Source: Rhodobacter sp. (lineage in GTDB: Bacteria; Pseudomonadota; Alphaproteobacteria; Rhodobacterales; Rhodobacteraceae). Taken from it: a DNA stretch of 64,000 nucleotides. The stretch lies in contig JADCEN010000009.1 of the NCBI GenBank assembly GCA_020250175.1, positions 1-64,000 on the forward strand, read 5' to 3'. The notes under the pieces were generated by a model. That model did not search any database. It had not been told where the DNA came from and worked only from the letters and a program-made list of their open reading frames with translations. This document shows, piece after piece, positions 26,289 to 36,237 of the stretch. The position numbers and the translations under genes were made by a program. The stretch's first letter is position 1, and the number at the start of each line of letters is the position of its first letter.

Positions 26289-27195
26289 CGCGCCTGCTGC
26301 CCCGGCACCCCGGCCCCGCAGCCAGAGCAGGGCGATCTGGGATCAGTTCCGCACCCATAAGGGGGCGCTGTTCGGGCTGATCGTGCTGTGCCTGCTGGTG
26401 CTGTTCGTTGTCATTGGCCCGCTGGTCTGGCAGCCCGAAAAGCTGCGGGTGGCCGAGGCGTTGAAGGTGCGCAACCTGGGCCCGTCCTGGCGCTTTCCGC
26501 TGGGCACCGATCAGCTGGGCCGCGACATGCTGTACCGGATGATGCAGGCCGGCAAGGTCTCACTCGCGGTGGGGTTCATCGCGATGATGATCGCCATTGT
26601 CGTGGGCACCACCATCGGGGTGCTGGCCGGCTATTTCCGGCGGCTGGACGGGCCGCTGATGCGCCTGACCGACATGTTCCTGGCGCTGCCGCTGGTGCCC
26701 TTGCTGCTGGTGCTGGTCATGCTGTTCCGCGACCGGATTGCAGGGTACCTTGGGCCGGAAATGGGGGCCTTTGTTCTGATCGTCTTTGCCATTGGCATCA
26801 CCTCGTGGATGCAAGCGGCGCGGATCGTGCGGGGCGAGGTGCTGGCCCTGCGGGAACGGGAATATGTGCTGGCCGCGCGATCCATCGGGGCGGCACCGCG
26901 CCGGATCATCTTCCGGCATATCCTGCCCAACGTGATCTCGCCTGTCATGGTGGCGGCGACACTGGGCGTGGCGGAAGCGATCATCACCGAATCGGTGCTG
27001 AGTTTCCTGGGCCTTGGCTTTCCGCCGGACTTCCCCACCTGGGGGCGGCTTTTGAACGACGGGCTGCAGTATATGCAGCTTTATCCCGAACGGATGCTCT
27101 GGCCCGGTCTGGCGATTTCGCTGACCGTGCTGGCGGTGAACTACATCGGCGACGGGCTGCGCGATGCGCTTGACCCGCGGATCCGCGGGCGCTGA
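26281..27195 (+). CDS. ABC transporter permease (DppC/OppC)
   Basis: 304 residues. Cytoplasmic N-terminal tail rich in Pro/Arg, OppC N-terminal TM (GALFGLIVLCLLVLFVVIG), LGTDQLGRDMLYRM signature and the EAA loop AARSIGAAPRRIIFRHILPN. Starts within the stop of the DppB-like gene (8-nt overlap). Last gene of the transporter operon; its stop lies in a bidirectional hairpin shared with the convergent DUF3422 gene. Confidence 0.92.
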   Translation: MTDAPAAPAPRPRSQSRAIWDQFRTHKGALFGLIVLCLLVLFVVIGPLVWQPEKLRVAEALKVRNLGPSWRFPLGTDQLGRDMLYRMMQAGKVSLAVGFIAMMIAIVVGTTIGVLAGYFRRLDGPLMRLTDMFLALPLVPLLLVLVMLFRDRIAGYLGPEMGAFVLIVFAIGITSWMQAARIVRGEVLALREREYVLAARSIGAAPRRIIFRHILPNVISPVMVAATLGVAEAIITESVLSFLGLGFPPDFPTWGRLLNDGLQYMQLYPERMLWPGLAISLTVLAVNYIGDGLRDALDPRIRGR

Positions 27196-27213
27196 GCGGC
27201 AGCGCACCGCTCA
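27193..27213. terminator. Bidirectional terminator hairpin between convergent genes
   Basis: TGAGCGG (27193-27199) and CCGCTCA (27207-27213) form a 7-bp stem around CAGCGCA. It spans the stop of the permease gene and the stop of the opposing DUF3422 gene, which are only 15 nt apart. No U tract, so efficiency is uncertain. Confidence 0.5.
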
Positions 27214-28494
27214 GTCCATCTGGCGGCGGATGCGGCGGATGGCGGCCCAAACCAGCAAGATGACCAGCGGCGTAGCAATCGCCGTGGCCACGCCTTTCGA
27301 GATGTGCAGATGCTCGGTCAGCGGATAGGCGGCATAGGTGGCAAGGTTCACCGCATAATAGCTGATCGCCACCACTGACAGCCCTTCGACCGTGCGCTGC
27401 AGCCGCAGTTGCAGGTCTGCCCGCCTGTCCATGCTTTCCAGCAGCTTCTGGTTCTGCGCGCTGCGTTCCACATCGACGCGCGTGCGCAGCAACTCGGCGG
27501 CGCGCTGCGCCCGTTCGGCCATGCTGCGCAACCGCGCCTCAGCGGATTTCACGGTGCGCATGGCGGGGTCGTAGCGGCGCATCATGAATTCGCCAAAGGT
27601 CTGGCGGCCATGAATGCGCACCTCACGCAGCACTTCGATGCGCTGGTTGACAATCGCCTCATAGGCGGCGGTCGCACCGAAGCGAAAGGAAACCTGCACG
27701 GCCTGGCTTTCCAGTTCTGCCGAAATCGACAGCAGCTCGTGCAGGGTCGCCTCGGGGGTCTGTCCGGCACTGTCCAGGCCGCTGACAAGGGCCGACAGCT
27801 TTGGGTCGATCGCGTTCAGGTGGGTTGACATCTGGCGGGCGCGCATCAGGCCCAGCATCGACATGGCGCGATAGGTTTCAATCTCGCACAGGCGCTGCAC
27901 GATCCGGCCCACCCGGCGCGCGCCGGTGCCGGGGCGGACGAAAACCGCAAAGCGCATGATCCCCGCCTGATCAATGCGGAAATCGCCCGCGACAATGGCC
28001 GCACCATCAACCACCCGCGAACAGGCCATGCTTTCGGGCACAAACCACTCTTCAAGCCGTGGCGTCACCCCGTCCTCATCCTCGGGCATCACCTCGACCC
28101 GGATCAGAACCGCGACCAGGCGCTTGCCGGGGGCGGTGGCCAGCCAGTTTTCCGGGAAGACGCGCATTTCTTCGGGGTCGAAGGCGCGCGGGCCGACACC
28201 GGGCGAAAAGGCGGAATAGGTGACAAACTCGGTATGGCTTTCCCATTTCAGCTCGTGACGGCCGACGGGGCCGGAAAAATGCGTGGCCTCGGGCTGCGGA
28301 TGCGGGCTTCCATTGCGGTCCAAGAGGTCGATCAGATGGGCGCGGTCGCGGGCGCGGTCGCGATTGGCGGCATCGACCGGTTCCTTGAAGGCCAGAAACA
28401 CGGCCGTACAGGGCACCTCCAGCGCCGGGAAGGGGCGCGCGTGCAGCTCGTTCGTCAGCGGATAGCGCAGCGGGTGGTCATCAATGGGCGGCAT
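27211..28494 (-). CDS. DUF3422 family membrane protein
   Basis: 427 residues, full length for DUF3422. Begins MPPIDDHPLRYPLTNELHARPFPAL, the very conserved family opening; the middle contains GLDSAGQTPEATLHELLSIS and a coiled coil (about 310-375, LRSMAERAQRAAELLRTRVDVE), and two TM helices lie near the C-terminus (about 378-417) before a basic RRIRRQ tail. Function is unknown in this conserved proteobacterial family; membrane topology places the large N-terminal part probably in the cytoplasm. Stands alone. Confidence 0.88.
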   Translation of the reverse strand: MPPIDDHPLRYPLTNELHARPFPALEVPCTAVFLAFKEPVDAANRDRARDRAHLIDLLDRNGSPHPQPEATHFSGPVGRHELKWESHTEFVTYSAFSPGVGPRAFDPEEMRVFPENWLATAPGKRLVAVLIRVEVMPEDEDGVTPRLEEWFVPESMACSRVVDGAAIVAGDFRIDQAGIMRFAVFVRPGTGARRVGRIVQRLCEIETYRAMSMLGLMRARQMSTHLNAIDPKLSALVSGLDSAGQTPEATLHELLSISAELESQAVQVSFRFGATAAYEAIVNQRIEVLREVRIHGRQTFGEFMMRRYDPAMRTVKSAEARLRSMAERAQRAAELLRTRVDVERSAQNQKLLESMDRRADLQLRLQRTVEGLSVVAISYYAVNLATYAAYPLTEHLHISKGVATAIATPLVILLVWAAIRRIRRQMD

Positions 28495-28590
28495 GGGGGC
28501 CTCGTGGCTTTTGCTGCACCCTAGCGGGCGGCGCGCGCATGTAAACGGCCTGATGGGCCTTCTGCGCGCCTGTCTCCGGCTGCGGGGCGG

Positions 28591-28615
28591 CGGCGGCCCG
28601 CAAGACGGGCCGCCG
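28591..28615 (-). terminator. GC-rich hairpin downstream of pntB
   Basis: CGGCGGCCCG (28591-28600) pairs perfectly with CGGGCCGCCG (28606-28615) around CAAGA, 33 bp past the pntB stop in its direction of transcription. No U tract, so either a Rho-assisted terminator or a 3'-end stabiliser. Confidence 0.45.
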
Positions 28616-28648
28616 GGGCGGCTTACCGGGCGCGGCGCAAAGGCGGGA

Positions 28649-30082
28649 TCACCCGATCATCGGCAGCAGCGCGTCGATGCTTTTCTTGGCATCGCCATAG
28701 AACATCCGCGTATTCTCCTTGTAGAACAGCGGGTTTTCGATGCCGGAATACCCTGTGCCCTGCCCGCGCTTGGAAACGAACACCTGTTTGGCCTTCCAGC
28801 ATTCCAGCACCGGCATGCCGGCGATGGGGCTGTTGGGGTCTTCCTGCGCCGCCGGGTTCACGATGTCGTTGGACCCGATGACGATGGCCACGTCGGTGCT
28901 TGGGAAATCCTCGTTGATCTCGTCCATCTCCAGCACGATGTCGTAAGGAACCTTGGCCTCGGCCAGCAGCACATTCATATGGCCGGGCAGACGGCCTGCG
29001 ACCGGGTGGATGGCAAAGCGCACCGTCTTGCCGCGCGCGCGCAGCCGCTTGGTCAGTTCCGACACCGATTGCTGCGCCTGTGCCACCGCCATGCCATAGC
29101 CGGGGATGATGATGACGCTGTCGGCATCGTTCAGCGCCGCCGCCACCCCTTCGGCATCAATGGCAATCTGTTCGCCCGCGATTTCCATCGTCGGACCCGT
29201 GGTATTGCCGAAACCGCCCAGAATGACGCTGATGAAACTGCGGTTCATCGCCTTGCACATGATGTAACTCAGGATCGCCCCCGATGACCCCACCAGCGCC
29301 CCGGTGACGATCAGAAGGTCATTGCCCAGGGTAAAGCCGATGGCCGCCGCCGCCCAGCCCGAATAGCTGTTGAGCATGGAGACGACCACAGGCATGTCCG
29401 CGCCGCCGATGCCCATGATCAGGTGATAGCCAATGAAGAAGGCCAGCAGCGTCATCAGGATCAGCGCCCAGATGCCCGCCCCGTTGAAATACAGCACCAG
29501 CAGCGCCAGCGATGCCAGCGCCGCCCCGGTATTCAGCAGATGCCCGCCGGGCAGTTTCTTTGCCTTGCCGTCCACCCTGCCCGCCAGCTTGCCAAAGGCA
29601 ATGACCGACCCGGTGAAGGTGACAGCGCCGATGAACACGCCCAGGAACACCTCGACCCGCAGGATCGAGATTTCGACAGGTGACTTGTGCGCGAGCACAC
29701 CGGCGAACCCCTGCAGCGCCTCTCGGGCCGCTGTGTCCATTGCCAGGACGCGGCCCAGCTCGATATCGGCATTGAAGCCGATGAATACCGCCGCCAGGCC
29801 GACAAAGCTGTGCAACGCTGCCACAAGCTGCGGCATTTCCGTCATCTGGACGCGCATGGCAACGACCCAGCCCAGAACGGCGCCGGCCAGCAGCATCAGG
29901 ACCACCAGCCAAAGATGCGCCATGCCGGGACCGGACACGGTGGCCCCCACCGCCAGCACCATGCCCGCAATGCCGTACCAGACCGCGCGCTTGGCGCTTT
30001 CCTGCCCCGACAGCCCGCCCAGCGACAGGATGAACAACACAGCCGCTGCGATATAGGCGGCCCCGACGATACCCATGCTCAT
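28649..30082 (-). CDS. pntB: NAD(P) transhydrogenase subunit beta
   Basis: 477 residues. Proton-translocating transhydrogenase: about nine TM helices in the first 290 residues ([20 protein letters not shown] onward), then the NADP(H)-binding dIII domain ([53 protein letters not shown]). Uses the proton gradient to make NADPH from NADH. Starts 10 nt after the pntA stop, so the two subunits are co-transcribed. [10 protein letters not shown] at 30082 is preferred over an upstream start lacking conservation. Confidence 0.95.
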   Translation of the reverse strand: MSMGIVGAAYIAAAVLFILSLGGLSGQESAKRAVWYGIAGMVLAVGATVSGPGMAHLWLVVLMLLAGAVLGWVVAMRVQMTEMPQLVAALHSFVGLAAVFIGFNADIELGRVLAMDTAAREALQGFAGVLAHKSPVEISILRVEVFLGVFIGAVTFTGSVIAFGKLAGRVDGKAKKLPGGHLLNTGAALASLALLVLYFNGAGIWALILMTLLAFFIGYHLIMGIGGADMPVVVSMLNSYSGWAAAAIGFTLGNDLLIVTGALVGSSGAILSYIMCKAMNRSFISVILGGFGNTTGPTMEIAGEQIAIDAEGVAAALNDADSVIIIPGYGMAVAQAQQSVSELTKRLRARGKTVRFAIHPVAGRLPGHMNVLLAEAKVPYDIVLEMDEINEDFPSTDVAIVIGSNDIVNPAAQEDPNSPIAGMPVLECWKAKQVFVSKRGQGTGYSGIENPLFYKENTRMFYGDAKKSIDALLPMIG

Positions 30083-30092
30083 GGCCTGATCC

Positions 30093-31664
30093 TCACGACT
30101 TCTGGAACATGGCAAGCATCCGGCGTGTCACCAGGAAGCCGCCGACGATGTTGATGGTGGCGATCAGCACGGACAGCGCCGCCAGGATCACCACAAGCCA
30201 GTTGCCCGACCCGATCTGCAGAAGCGCGCCCAGAATGACGATGCCGGAAATGGCGTTGGTCACGGCCATCAGCGGCGTGTGCAGCGAATGGCTGACGTTC
30301 CAGATCACCTGGAAGCCGATGAAACAAGACAGCACGAAGACGATGAAATGCGCCATGAAGCTGGGCGGGGCGGAATATCCCACCAGCGCCAGCAAGAGCC
30401 CGCCGATCACCAGCAGGCCGACCTGGTTGCGCGTCTGCGTGCGGAACAGCGCCACTTCCTGCGCCCGCTTTTCCGCCGCCGTCAGTTCTTTCGGCTTTTC
30501 CTTGGGCTTGGCGGCGGCAATGGCGGCCACCTTGGGCGGCGGCGGCGGAAAGGTTATGGCCCCGGCATGGGCCACTGTCGCCCCCCGGATCACGTCATCT
30601 TCCATGTTCTGCACCAGAACGCCGTCTTTCCCCGGCGTCAGGTCCGCCAGCATGTGGCGGATGTTGGTGGCATAAAGCGTACTGGCCTGCGCCGCCATGC
30701 GGCTGGCGAAATCGGTATAGCCGACAATCGTCACGCCATTGTCGGTGACAATCTTCTGATCCGGCACCGTCAGGTCGCAGTTGCCGCCGCGTTCCGCCGC
30801 CAGATCGATGATGACCGAGCCGGGCTTCATGATCTTCACCATGTCTTCGGTCCACAGCTTTGGCGCGGGCCTGCCGGGGATCAGGGCGGTGGTGATGACG
30901 ATGTCCATTTCGGGCGCAAGCTCGCGGAATTTCGCCAGCTGCTTTTCGCGGAACTCAGGGGACGACGGCGCGGCATAGCCCCCCGTGGCTGCCCCGTCCT
31001 GCGACGCCTCGAATTCCAGAAAGACGAAATTTGCACCCATCGATTCGATCTGTTCGGCCACTTCAGGCCGCACGTCGAAAGCATAGGTGATGGCCCCCAG
31101 GCTGGTGGCCGTGCCGATGGCGGCCAGACCGGCCACGCCCGCGCCCACGACCAGCACCTTGGCGGGGGGCACCTTGCCCGCCGCCGTCACCTGACCGGTG
31201 AAGAAGCGGCCAAAGTTGTTGCCCGCCTCGATCACCGCGCGATATCCGGCGATGTTGGCCATGGACGACAGCGCATCCATCTTCTGCGCGCGCGAGATGC
31301 GGGGCACCATGTCCATCGCAATGGCCGTTGCCCCACGGTCTTTCACCTGTTCCAGCAGTTCCGCGTTCTGCGCGGGCCAGAAGAACGAGATCAGCGTCTG
31401 CCCGTCCCGCAGCATCTGCGCCTCAGCCGGTTCCGGGCCGCGCACTTTCACGATGACATCGGCAAGGGTGAATACCGATTGCGCATCCGGCACCAGGGTG
31501 ACGCCTGCGGCGGCATAGGCGGCATCGGAAAACCCGGCCTTGGCCCCTGCCCCGCTTTCGATCAGGCAGGCATGGCCCAGCTTCTGCAGCTGCAAGGCCG
31601 ACTCTGGCGTCAGGGCGACGCGCGCCTCGCCTTCGAAAATCTCTTTCGGTGCGCCGATCTTCAC
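30093..31664 (-). CDS. pntA: NAD(P) transhydrogenase subunit alpha (single-chain PntA)
   Basis: 523 residues. NAD(H)-binding dI domain ([20 protein letters not shown], the RQD-loop region, [17 protein letters not shown]) joined through a charged Pro-rich linker (about 380-410, [18 protein letters not shown]) to three or four TM helices of dII. Many alphaproteobacteria split this into PntAA and PntAB; here it is one chain as in E. coli. Upstream 143 bp contain its promoter but no motif I can name. Confidence 0.95.
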   Translation of the reverse strand: MKIGAPKEIFEGEARVALTPESALQLQKLGHACLIESGAGAKAGFSDAAYAAAGVTLVPDAQSVFTLADVIVKVRGPEPAEAQMLRDGQTLISFFWPAQNAELLEQVKDRGATAIAMDMVPRISRAQKMDALSSMANIAGYRAVIEAGNNFGRFFTGQVTAAGKVPPAKVLVVGAGVAGLAAIGTATSLGAITYAFDVRPEVAEQIESMGANFVFLEFEASQDGAATGGYAAPSSPEFREKQLAKFRELAPEMDIVITTALIPGRPAPKLWTEDMVKIMKPGSVIIDLAAERGGNCDLTVPDQKIVTDNGVTIVGYTDFASRMAAQASTLYATNIRHMLADLTPGKDGVLVQNMEDDVIRGATVAHAGAITFPPPPPKVAAIAAAKPKEKPKELTAAEKRAQEVALFRTQTRNQVGLLVIGGLLLALVGYSAPPSFMAHFIVFVLSCFIGFQVIWNVSHSLHTPLMAVTNAISGIVILGALLQIGSGNWLVVILAALSVLIATINIVGGFLVTRRMLAMFQKS

Positions 31665-31785
31665 AGTGATCCCCCCGTCTGAAGGCCGTCATGAGCGCCC
31701 GTCGGGCGGGCCGTACAGGTGTATCGGCGGTCTGCTGCATAGCGCAACAATGTTTCTTTTGGAACCCCGAAGCGTTGAAGCAAAT

Positions 31786-31806
31786 ATCGCGCGCTTTTGG
31801 CGCGAT
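31786..31806 (-). terminator. Terminator hairpin of the ICMT-like gene
   Basis: ATCGCGC (31786-31792) pairs with GCGCGAT (31800-31806) around GCTTTTG, directly after the stop at 31808 of the minus-strand gene; on that strand ATTTGCTT follows. Also lies upstream of the pntA promoter region and could insulate it. Confidence 0.45.
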
Positions 31807-31807
31807 G

Positions 31808-32278
31808 CTACAGCCAGCGGCGGGTTTGGGCCGCATAGCGGTCAAATGCCGCGCCGAAAACAGCCCGCAGTACCGCCTCTTCTCCCAGGATGAAGCGGCG
31901 CGTGATGATCATGACAAACAGCGGCACCAGCAGCAGCGACGCCGCATCCCACCACAGGGCCGCGCCCGCCAGGAACAGGGCATCCGCCAGATAGATCGGG
32001 TTGCGGGAGAGGCGGTAGATGCCGCTGTCAATCATCGCAAACGGGGTTTCGCGCGGCAAGACCGTGGTGCGGTGCCGCCGGAACTCCCTCAGGGCAAGGC
32101 AGAAGATCGCAAGGCCCGACAGACCCAGCACACCCCCGGCAATCCGGCCCGGCCACCCTGCGTCGACAAGCGGCAAGTGGCGCGCCTGCACCAAGGCAAG
32201 GGCGAGGAACAGCACAAGCCAGGTCGGCGGGCTTTCCCACTGGCGCAAAAGGCGGTGACGGAGGGGTTGGCGGTGCAT
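31808..32278 (-). CDS. Isoprenylcysteine carboxyl methyltransferase-like membrane protein
   Basis: 156 residues with about four hydrophobic segments. The ICMT/PEMT hallmark GIYRLSRNPIYLADALF (cofactor-binding RxxRxPxY-like) and the C-terminal EE.LRAVFGAAFDRYAAQTRRWL are present. Members methylate phospholipids or other membrane-near substrates with S-adenosylmethionine. Start 32278 (MHRQPLRHRLL) sits directly before the first TM. It diverges from kynU with a 97-bp gap, without evident functional link. Confidence 0.75.
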   Translation of the reverse strand: MHRQPLRHRLLRQWESPPTWLVLFLALALVQARHLPLVDAGWPGRIAGGVLGLSGLAIFCLALREFRRHRTTVLPRETPFAMIDSGIYRLSRNPIYLADALFLAGAALWWDAASLLLVPLFVMIITRRFILGEEAVLRAVFGAAFDRYAAQTRRWL

Positions 32279-32375
32279 GCGAGACAGTCTTGCACGGCGG
32301 CACAAAGCCGGCAAGCCGCCGCCACGTGCCTTTCAAATCCCGCGCAAGGGCGATAGCCTGCGCAGCGGAGGCAGC

Positions 32376-33572
32376 ATGATGACCGATTTTGCCGCGACCC
32401 GCGCCCAGTTCCATCTGCCCGACGGGATCATCTATCTTGACGGAAACTCGCTTGGCCCCCTGCCGAAGGCGGCGGCTTCGCGGGTGGCCCATGCTGTGAC
32501 CGAAGAATGGGGCAAGCTGCTGATCACCGGCTGGAACAAGGCGGGCTGGATGGACCAGCCCATCCGCCTGGGCAACCGCATTGCCCGGCTGATCGGGGCA
32601 GCGCCGGGAACGGTCGTGCTGGGCGACACGCTGTCGGTCAAGGTCTATCAGGCGCTGGCCTCGGCGCTTGAAATGAACCCCGCGCGCCGGGTGATCCTGT
32701 CGGACACCGGCAATTTCCCGTCAGACCTTTACATGGCCGAAGGGCTGTGCCGGACGCTGGGCAATGGCTATGTGCTGAAAACCGTGGCCCCGGAAGAGGT
32801 GGAGGCTGCGATTGACGGCACGGTCGCGGTCACACTGATCACCGAGGTGGATTACCGCACCGGGCGCAGGCATGACATGGCGGCGATCACCGCAAAGGCC
32901 CATGCGACGGGCGCGCTGACAGTGTGGGATCTGGCGCATTCGGCGGGCGCGCTGCCGGTCGATCTTGCCGGGACGGGGGCCGATTTCGCGGTGGGCTGCA
33001 CCTACAAATACCTCAACTCCGGCCCCGGTGGCCCCGCTTTCATCTATCTGGCCCCCCGCCACGCCGATGTGGCGCGCCCGGCGCTGTCGGGCTGGCTGGG
33101 GCATGAGGCACCCTTTGCCTTTGACCTGACCTACCGCCCCGGCGGCGGCATTGAACGGATGCGCGTCGGCACGCCGCCGGTGCTGCAACTGGCGGCACTG
33201 GAGGCATCGCTGGATATCTGGGACGGCGTATCGATGGCCGATGTGCGCACCCGGTCGATCGAGTTGACCGAACAGTTCGTGCGCGAGGTGGAAGCGGCCT
33301 GCCCGGCGCTGGTGCTGGCCAGCCCGCGCGACCCGGCCCGGCGCGGCAGCCAGATCAGCTTTCGCCACCCCGAAGGCTATGCGATCATGCAGGCGCTGAT
33401 CGCGCGCGGCGTGATCGGCGATTTCCGCGCGCCGGACATCCTGCGCTTCGGTTTCACCCCGCTTTACACCACCCATGCCGATGTGACCGGCGCGGCGCGG
33501 GCGCTGGCCGAGGTGATGGCCAACACCCTGTGGGAGCGGCCCGAATACAAGATGCGCGCGCGCGTGACCTGA
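32376..33572 (+). CDS. kynU: Kynureninase
   Basis: 398 residues, PLP fold-type I. Cleaves L-kynurenine to anthranilate and alanine. Motifs: IYLDGNSLGPLP, the NFPSDLYM region, WDLAHSAGALPVDL (cofactor Asp and His), Schiff-base Lys in GCTYKYLNSGPGGP, then GWLGHEAPFAFD. GCGGAGG 6-7 nt before ATG 32376 supports the start. Forms an operon with a 29-codon ORF and kynA; the anthranilate product feeds the 2-aminobenzoyl-CoA genes at 41-52 kb. Confidence 0.95.
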   Translation: MMTDFAATRAQFHLPDGIIYLDGNSLGPLPKAAASRVAHAVTEEWGKLLITGWNKAGWMDQPIRLGNRIARLIGAAPGTVVLGDTLSVKVYQALASALEMNPARRVILSDTGNFPSDLYMAEGLCRTLGNGYVLKTVAPEEVEAAIDGTVAVTLITEVDYRTGRRHDMAAITAKAHATGALTVWDLAHSAGALPVDLAGTGADFAVGCTYKYLNSGPGGPAFIYLAPRHADVARPALSGWLGHEAPFAFDLTYRPGGGIERMRVGTPPVLQLAALEASLDIWDGVSMADVRTRSIELTEQFVREVEAACPALVLASPRDPARRGSQISFRHPEGYAIMQALIARGVIGDFRAPDILRFGFTPLYTTHADVTGAARALAEVMANTLWERPEYKMRARVT

Positions 33573-33583
33573 AAGGGACACCA

Positions 33584-33673
33584 ATGCTGACATGCTGTGC
33601 GCGGACAGGGCAAGCCGGAGGTTTCGAAACCTTCTGTCAGGACTGCCCAAAGAGTCTTGGTTTTGACCCATGA
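33584..33673 (+). CDS. Four-cysteine micro-ORF between kynU and kynA
   Basis: 29 codons from ATG 33584 to TGA 33673, with GAAAGGG 7 nt before the start. The peptide begins [20 protein letters not shown] and ends CPKSLGFDP, giving a CC...C..C pattern that could bind zinc. Its stop overlaps the kynA start (ATGA at 33670-33673), and kynA itself has no good RBS, so translation of kynA may depend on ribosomes leaving this ORF. It contains no Trp codon, so it is not a simple Trp attenuator. Not recognised as a known family; could be a regulatory leader or a functional micropeptide. Confidence 0.45.
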   Translation: MLTCCARTGQAGGFETFCQDCPKSLGFDP

Positions 33674-34506
33674 CCGAACCCTATGATCCTTCGGGCGAAG
33701 GTGCGCAGATGGCCTTTGACGGGCGCATGTCCTATGGCGATTATCTGCGCCTCGACAGCATTCTGGGCGCGCAGCATCTTCTGACCGGCGCGCATGACGA
33801 GATGCTGTTCATCATCCAGCACCAGACATCGGAACTGTGGATGCGGCTGGCCCTGCACGAGATTGACGCGGCACGGGCGGCCATTGCTGAAGACCGGCTG
33901 CGCCCGGCGTTCAAGCTTCTGTCGCGCGTCGCACGGGTTTTCGAACAGCTGAACAGTGCCTGGGATGTGCTGCGCACGATGACCCCGTCGGATTACACGC
34001 GGTTTCGCGACGGGCTGGGGCAATCGTCCGGCTTCCAGTCCTGGCAGTACCGGCTGATCGAATACGCGGTGGGTAACCGCAACGTCGCAATGCTGCGCCC
34101 GCATGCGCACCGCCCCGACCTGCTGGCAAAGCTTCAGGCGGAACTTGCCCGACCGTCACTTTATGACGAAGCCCTGCGTCATCTGGCCCGTGCCGGGTTG
34201 CCGGTACCCGGGGCGGTGCTGACGCGCGATGTCTCGCACCCCTGGGAGCATAACGCAGAGGTGCAGGCGGTCTGGACCGCGATCTACCGCGATCCGGAGA
34301 CGCATTGGGAAGCCTATGAGCTGGCGGAAAAACTGATGGATTTCGAGGATTACTTCCGCCGCTGGCGTTTCAATCACGTCACCACGGTGGAACGCGTGAT
34401 CGGGCTGAAGCGTGGCACGGGGGGGACGGGGGGCGTCAGCTATCTGCGGCGCATGCTGGAGGTGGAGCTTTTCCCCGAACTCTGGCGGCTGCGCACCGGA
34501 TTGTAA
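33670..34506 (+). CDS. kynA: Tryptophan 2,3-dioxygenase
   Basis: 278 residues, normal for bacterial TDO. Heme enzyme opening tryptophan to N-formylkynurenine. Conserved distal-site [15 protein letters not shown] (about 42-56), [10 protein letters not shown] and the proximal heme-ligand His in [14 protein letters not shown] (about 238-251). Start ATG 33670 overlaps the micro-ORF stop. With kynU it covers two of the three steps to anthranilate; the formamidase step may be supplied by the cyclase-family gene at 58971-59762. Confidence 0.95.
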   Translation: MTEPYDPSGEGAQMAFDGRMSYGDYLRLDSILGAQHLLTGAHDEMLFIIQHQTSELWMRLALHEIDAARAAIAEDRLRPAFKLLSRVARVFEQLNSAWDVLRTMTPSDYTRFRDGLGQSSGFQSWQYRLIEYAVGNRNVAMLRPHAHRPDLLAKLQAELARPSLYDEALRHLARAGLPVPGAVLTRDVSHPWEHNAEVQAVWTAIYRDPETHWEAYELAEKLMDFEDYFRRWRFNHVTTVERVIGLKRGTGGTGGVSYLRRMLEVELFPELWRLRTGL

Positions 34507-34619
34507 CAGAAGGCCGGTGGCGCGGGGCTTTGACCGAGTGTATACTAAGAGCAGAAGAAATGGGTGGGCACCCCCCGCCCCGTGGGGCGCAGCAGGATGA
34601 CAGGACGAAGAGACTGCCC

Positions 34620-35399
34620 ATGACGCGGTGGATGTTCCGGCTTCTTGCCGCTGTGGCGGCGACGGCATTGCTGGCGGGCTGCGTGAGTGATCACGCGCTG
34701 ATCGAGGCCGGGCTGGCCCGGCCCCCCGCGCCGAAGATCGACGATGCGGCCTACGTGGCCCGGCAGGACGGCAGCTTTACCCTGCCTGCGATCCCGCTTG
34801 AAAAACTTCCCGCGGAATACCGGCGCCAGACCATCTACTTCCCGTCGGAAGAGGTACCGGGCACGGTCATCGTGAACCCCGCCGCACGGCACCTTTATCT
34901 GATCACCGGCAACAATACCGCCGTGCGCTATGGCATATCGGTGGGCAAGTCCGGCTTTGAATGGTCGGGCGTTGCCAATGTGACCGGCCGCAGGGCCTGG
35001 CCCACATGGACACCGCCGCCCGAGATGATCGAGCGCAAGCCGGAACTGGCCAAATGGGAAAAGGGCCAGCCGGGCGGGCCGACGAATCCGCTGGGCGCAC
35101 GCGCGCTGTATCTGACGACGGATGGCATCGATTACGGCTACCGCATCCACGGCACGCCGGAATGGCAATCGATCGGCAGCAACGCCTCGTCGGGCTGCAT
35201 CCGGATGATCAACCAGGACATCATCGATCTGTACAGCCGGGTGCCGGCCGGCGCGAAGGTGATCGTCCTGACACGGAACGGGCAGATGCCCACAGGGCTG
35301 ACCCTGCCCCCGCCCCCGCCGAAGAAACCGGTGACTGCGACCGAGGCGGACGTTGCGCCGCCCCTTGAGCGGCCAACCCCGGTGTCAGGCCCGGTCTGA
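34620..35399 (+). CDS. L,D-transpeptidase lipoprotein (YkuD family)
   Basis: 259 residues. Lipoprotein signal with lipobox LLAGC (Cys about 21). The YkuD catalytic domain (about 75-215) contains RHLYLITGNNTAVRYGISVG and the active-site motif HGTPEWQSIGSNASSGCIRM with catalytic Cys. Cross-links peptidoglycan (3-3) or links it to outer-membrane protein. C-terminal tail is Pro-rich (LPPPPPKKP). A TATACT (34541-34546) lies upstream as a possible -10. Start 34620 fixes the signal peptide. Confidence 0.92.
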   Translation: MTRWMFRLLAAVAATALLAGCVSDHALIEAGLARPPAPKIDDAAYVARQDGSFTLPAIPLEKLPAEYRRQTIYFPSEEVPGTVIVNPAARHLYLITGNNTAVRYGISVGKSGFEWSGVANVTGRRAWPTWTPPPEMIERKPELAKWEKGQPGGPTNPLGARALYLTTDGIDYGYRIHGTPEWQSIGSNASSGCIRMINQDIIDLYSRVPAGAKVIVLTRNGQMPTGLTLPPPPPKKPVTATEADVAPPLERPTPVSGPV

Positions 35400-35463
35400 C
35401 ATCTGTCAGGGGCGTGCAGTTGCAATCGCCAGACCTGTCGCCACGACGGGCGGCGGCCTTGCG

Positions 35464-36237
35464 TCAGGCGCTTTTGCGGGCCGGGATTGCGCGTTTGGAC
35501 CATGCCATGACGGCATCGCCGAAAGCCCTGAACAGCGGGCGCGATACGGGATCGTCCGCAGCATTCCACTCCGGATGCCACTGGACGGACAGGGTGAAGC
35601 CGGGCGCATCGCGGATATGCAGCGCCTCTGCCGTACCATCGGGGGCGATACCATCGACCACGATGCGCGGTCCAGGGCGGTTTATGCCCTGTCCATGCAG
35701 CGAATTGGTCATCACCTCCTGCGCGCCCATCAGGCGGTGAAACACGCCTCCGGGGGTAAAGCGCACCGTGTGGCGCAGGGCGAACTTTTCTTCCAGCGTG
35801 CCGTCGGGCGGCATCCGGTGATTCATCCGGCCCGGAAGATCGCGAATCTCCGGATGCAGGGTGCCGCCCATGGCAACATTCACTTCCTGAAAGCCCCGGC
35901 ATATCCCAAGAAAGGGCTGGCCCCGCTCCACGCAGGCGCGCACCAGCGGCAGGGTTATGGCATCGCGGCTGCGGTCGAAACAGCCATGGGCTTCGGTCTC
36001 TGCCTCGCCGTATTCCGCCGGATGCACGTTGGGGCGCCCCCCGGTCAGAAGAAAGCCGTCACACAGGTCAAGAAGGTCCGACAGTGACACCAGGCGCGGG
36101 TCGGACGGAATGATGATCGGCAGACAGCCCGCCACCTCGGCCACGGCATGGCTGTTCATCGTGCCGCCCGCGTGAACCGGGTAGCTTTCATTCAACAGGT
36201 TCATGTTGCCGATAATGCCGACAACAGGGCGTTTCAT
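35464..36237 (-). CDS. Class I glutamine amidotransferase-like hydrolase (peptidase C26)
   Basis: 257 residues of the gamma-glutamyl-gamma-aminobutyrate hydrolase type. Nucleophile elbow GQPFLGICRGFQEVNVAMGG with Cys, and the His-Glu pair in SVQWHPEWNA. Cleaves gamma-glutamyl amides of amines or amino acids in the cytoplasm. The start MKRPVVGIIGNM is family-typical. No neighbouring polyamine genes, so the substrate is open. Confidence 0.88.
   Translation of the reverse strand: MKRPVVGIIGNMNLLNESYPVHAGGTMNSHAVAEVAGCLPIIIPSDPRLVSLSDLLDLCDGFLLTGGRPNVHPAEYGEAETEAHGCFDRSRDAITLPLVRACVERGQPFLGICRGFQEVNVAMGGTLHPEIRDLPGRMNHRMPPDGTLEEKFALRHTVRFTPGGVFHRLMGAQEVMTNSLHGQGINRPGPRIVVDGIAPDGTAEALHIRDAPGFTLSVQWHPEWNAADDPVSRPLFRAFGDAVMAWSKRAIPARKSA

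Noticed and set aside
33584-33673. Trp attenuator leader for kynA
   Set aside because: The frame has no Trp codon and no terminator/antiterminator pair precedes kynA.
34530-34546. TTGACC/TATACT promoter before the L,D-transpeptidase
   Set aside because: The two hexamers are only 5 bp apart, far from the 16-18 bp needed; at most TATACT alone is a -10.
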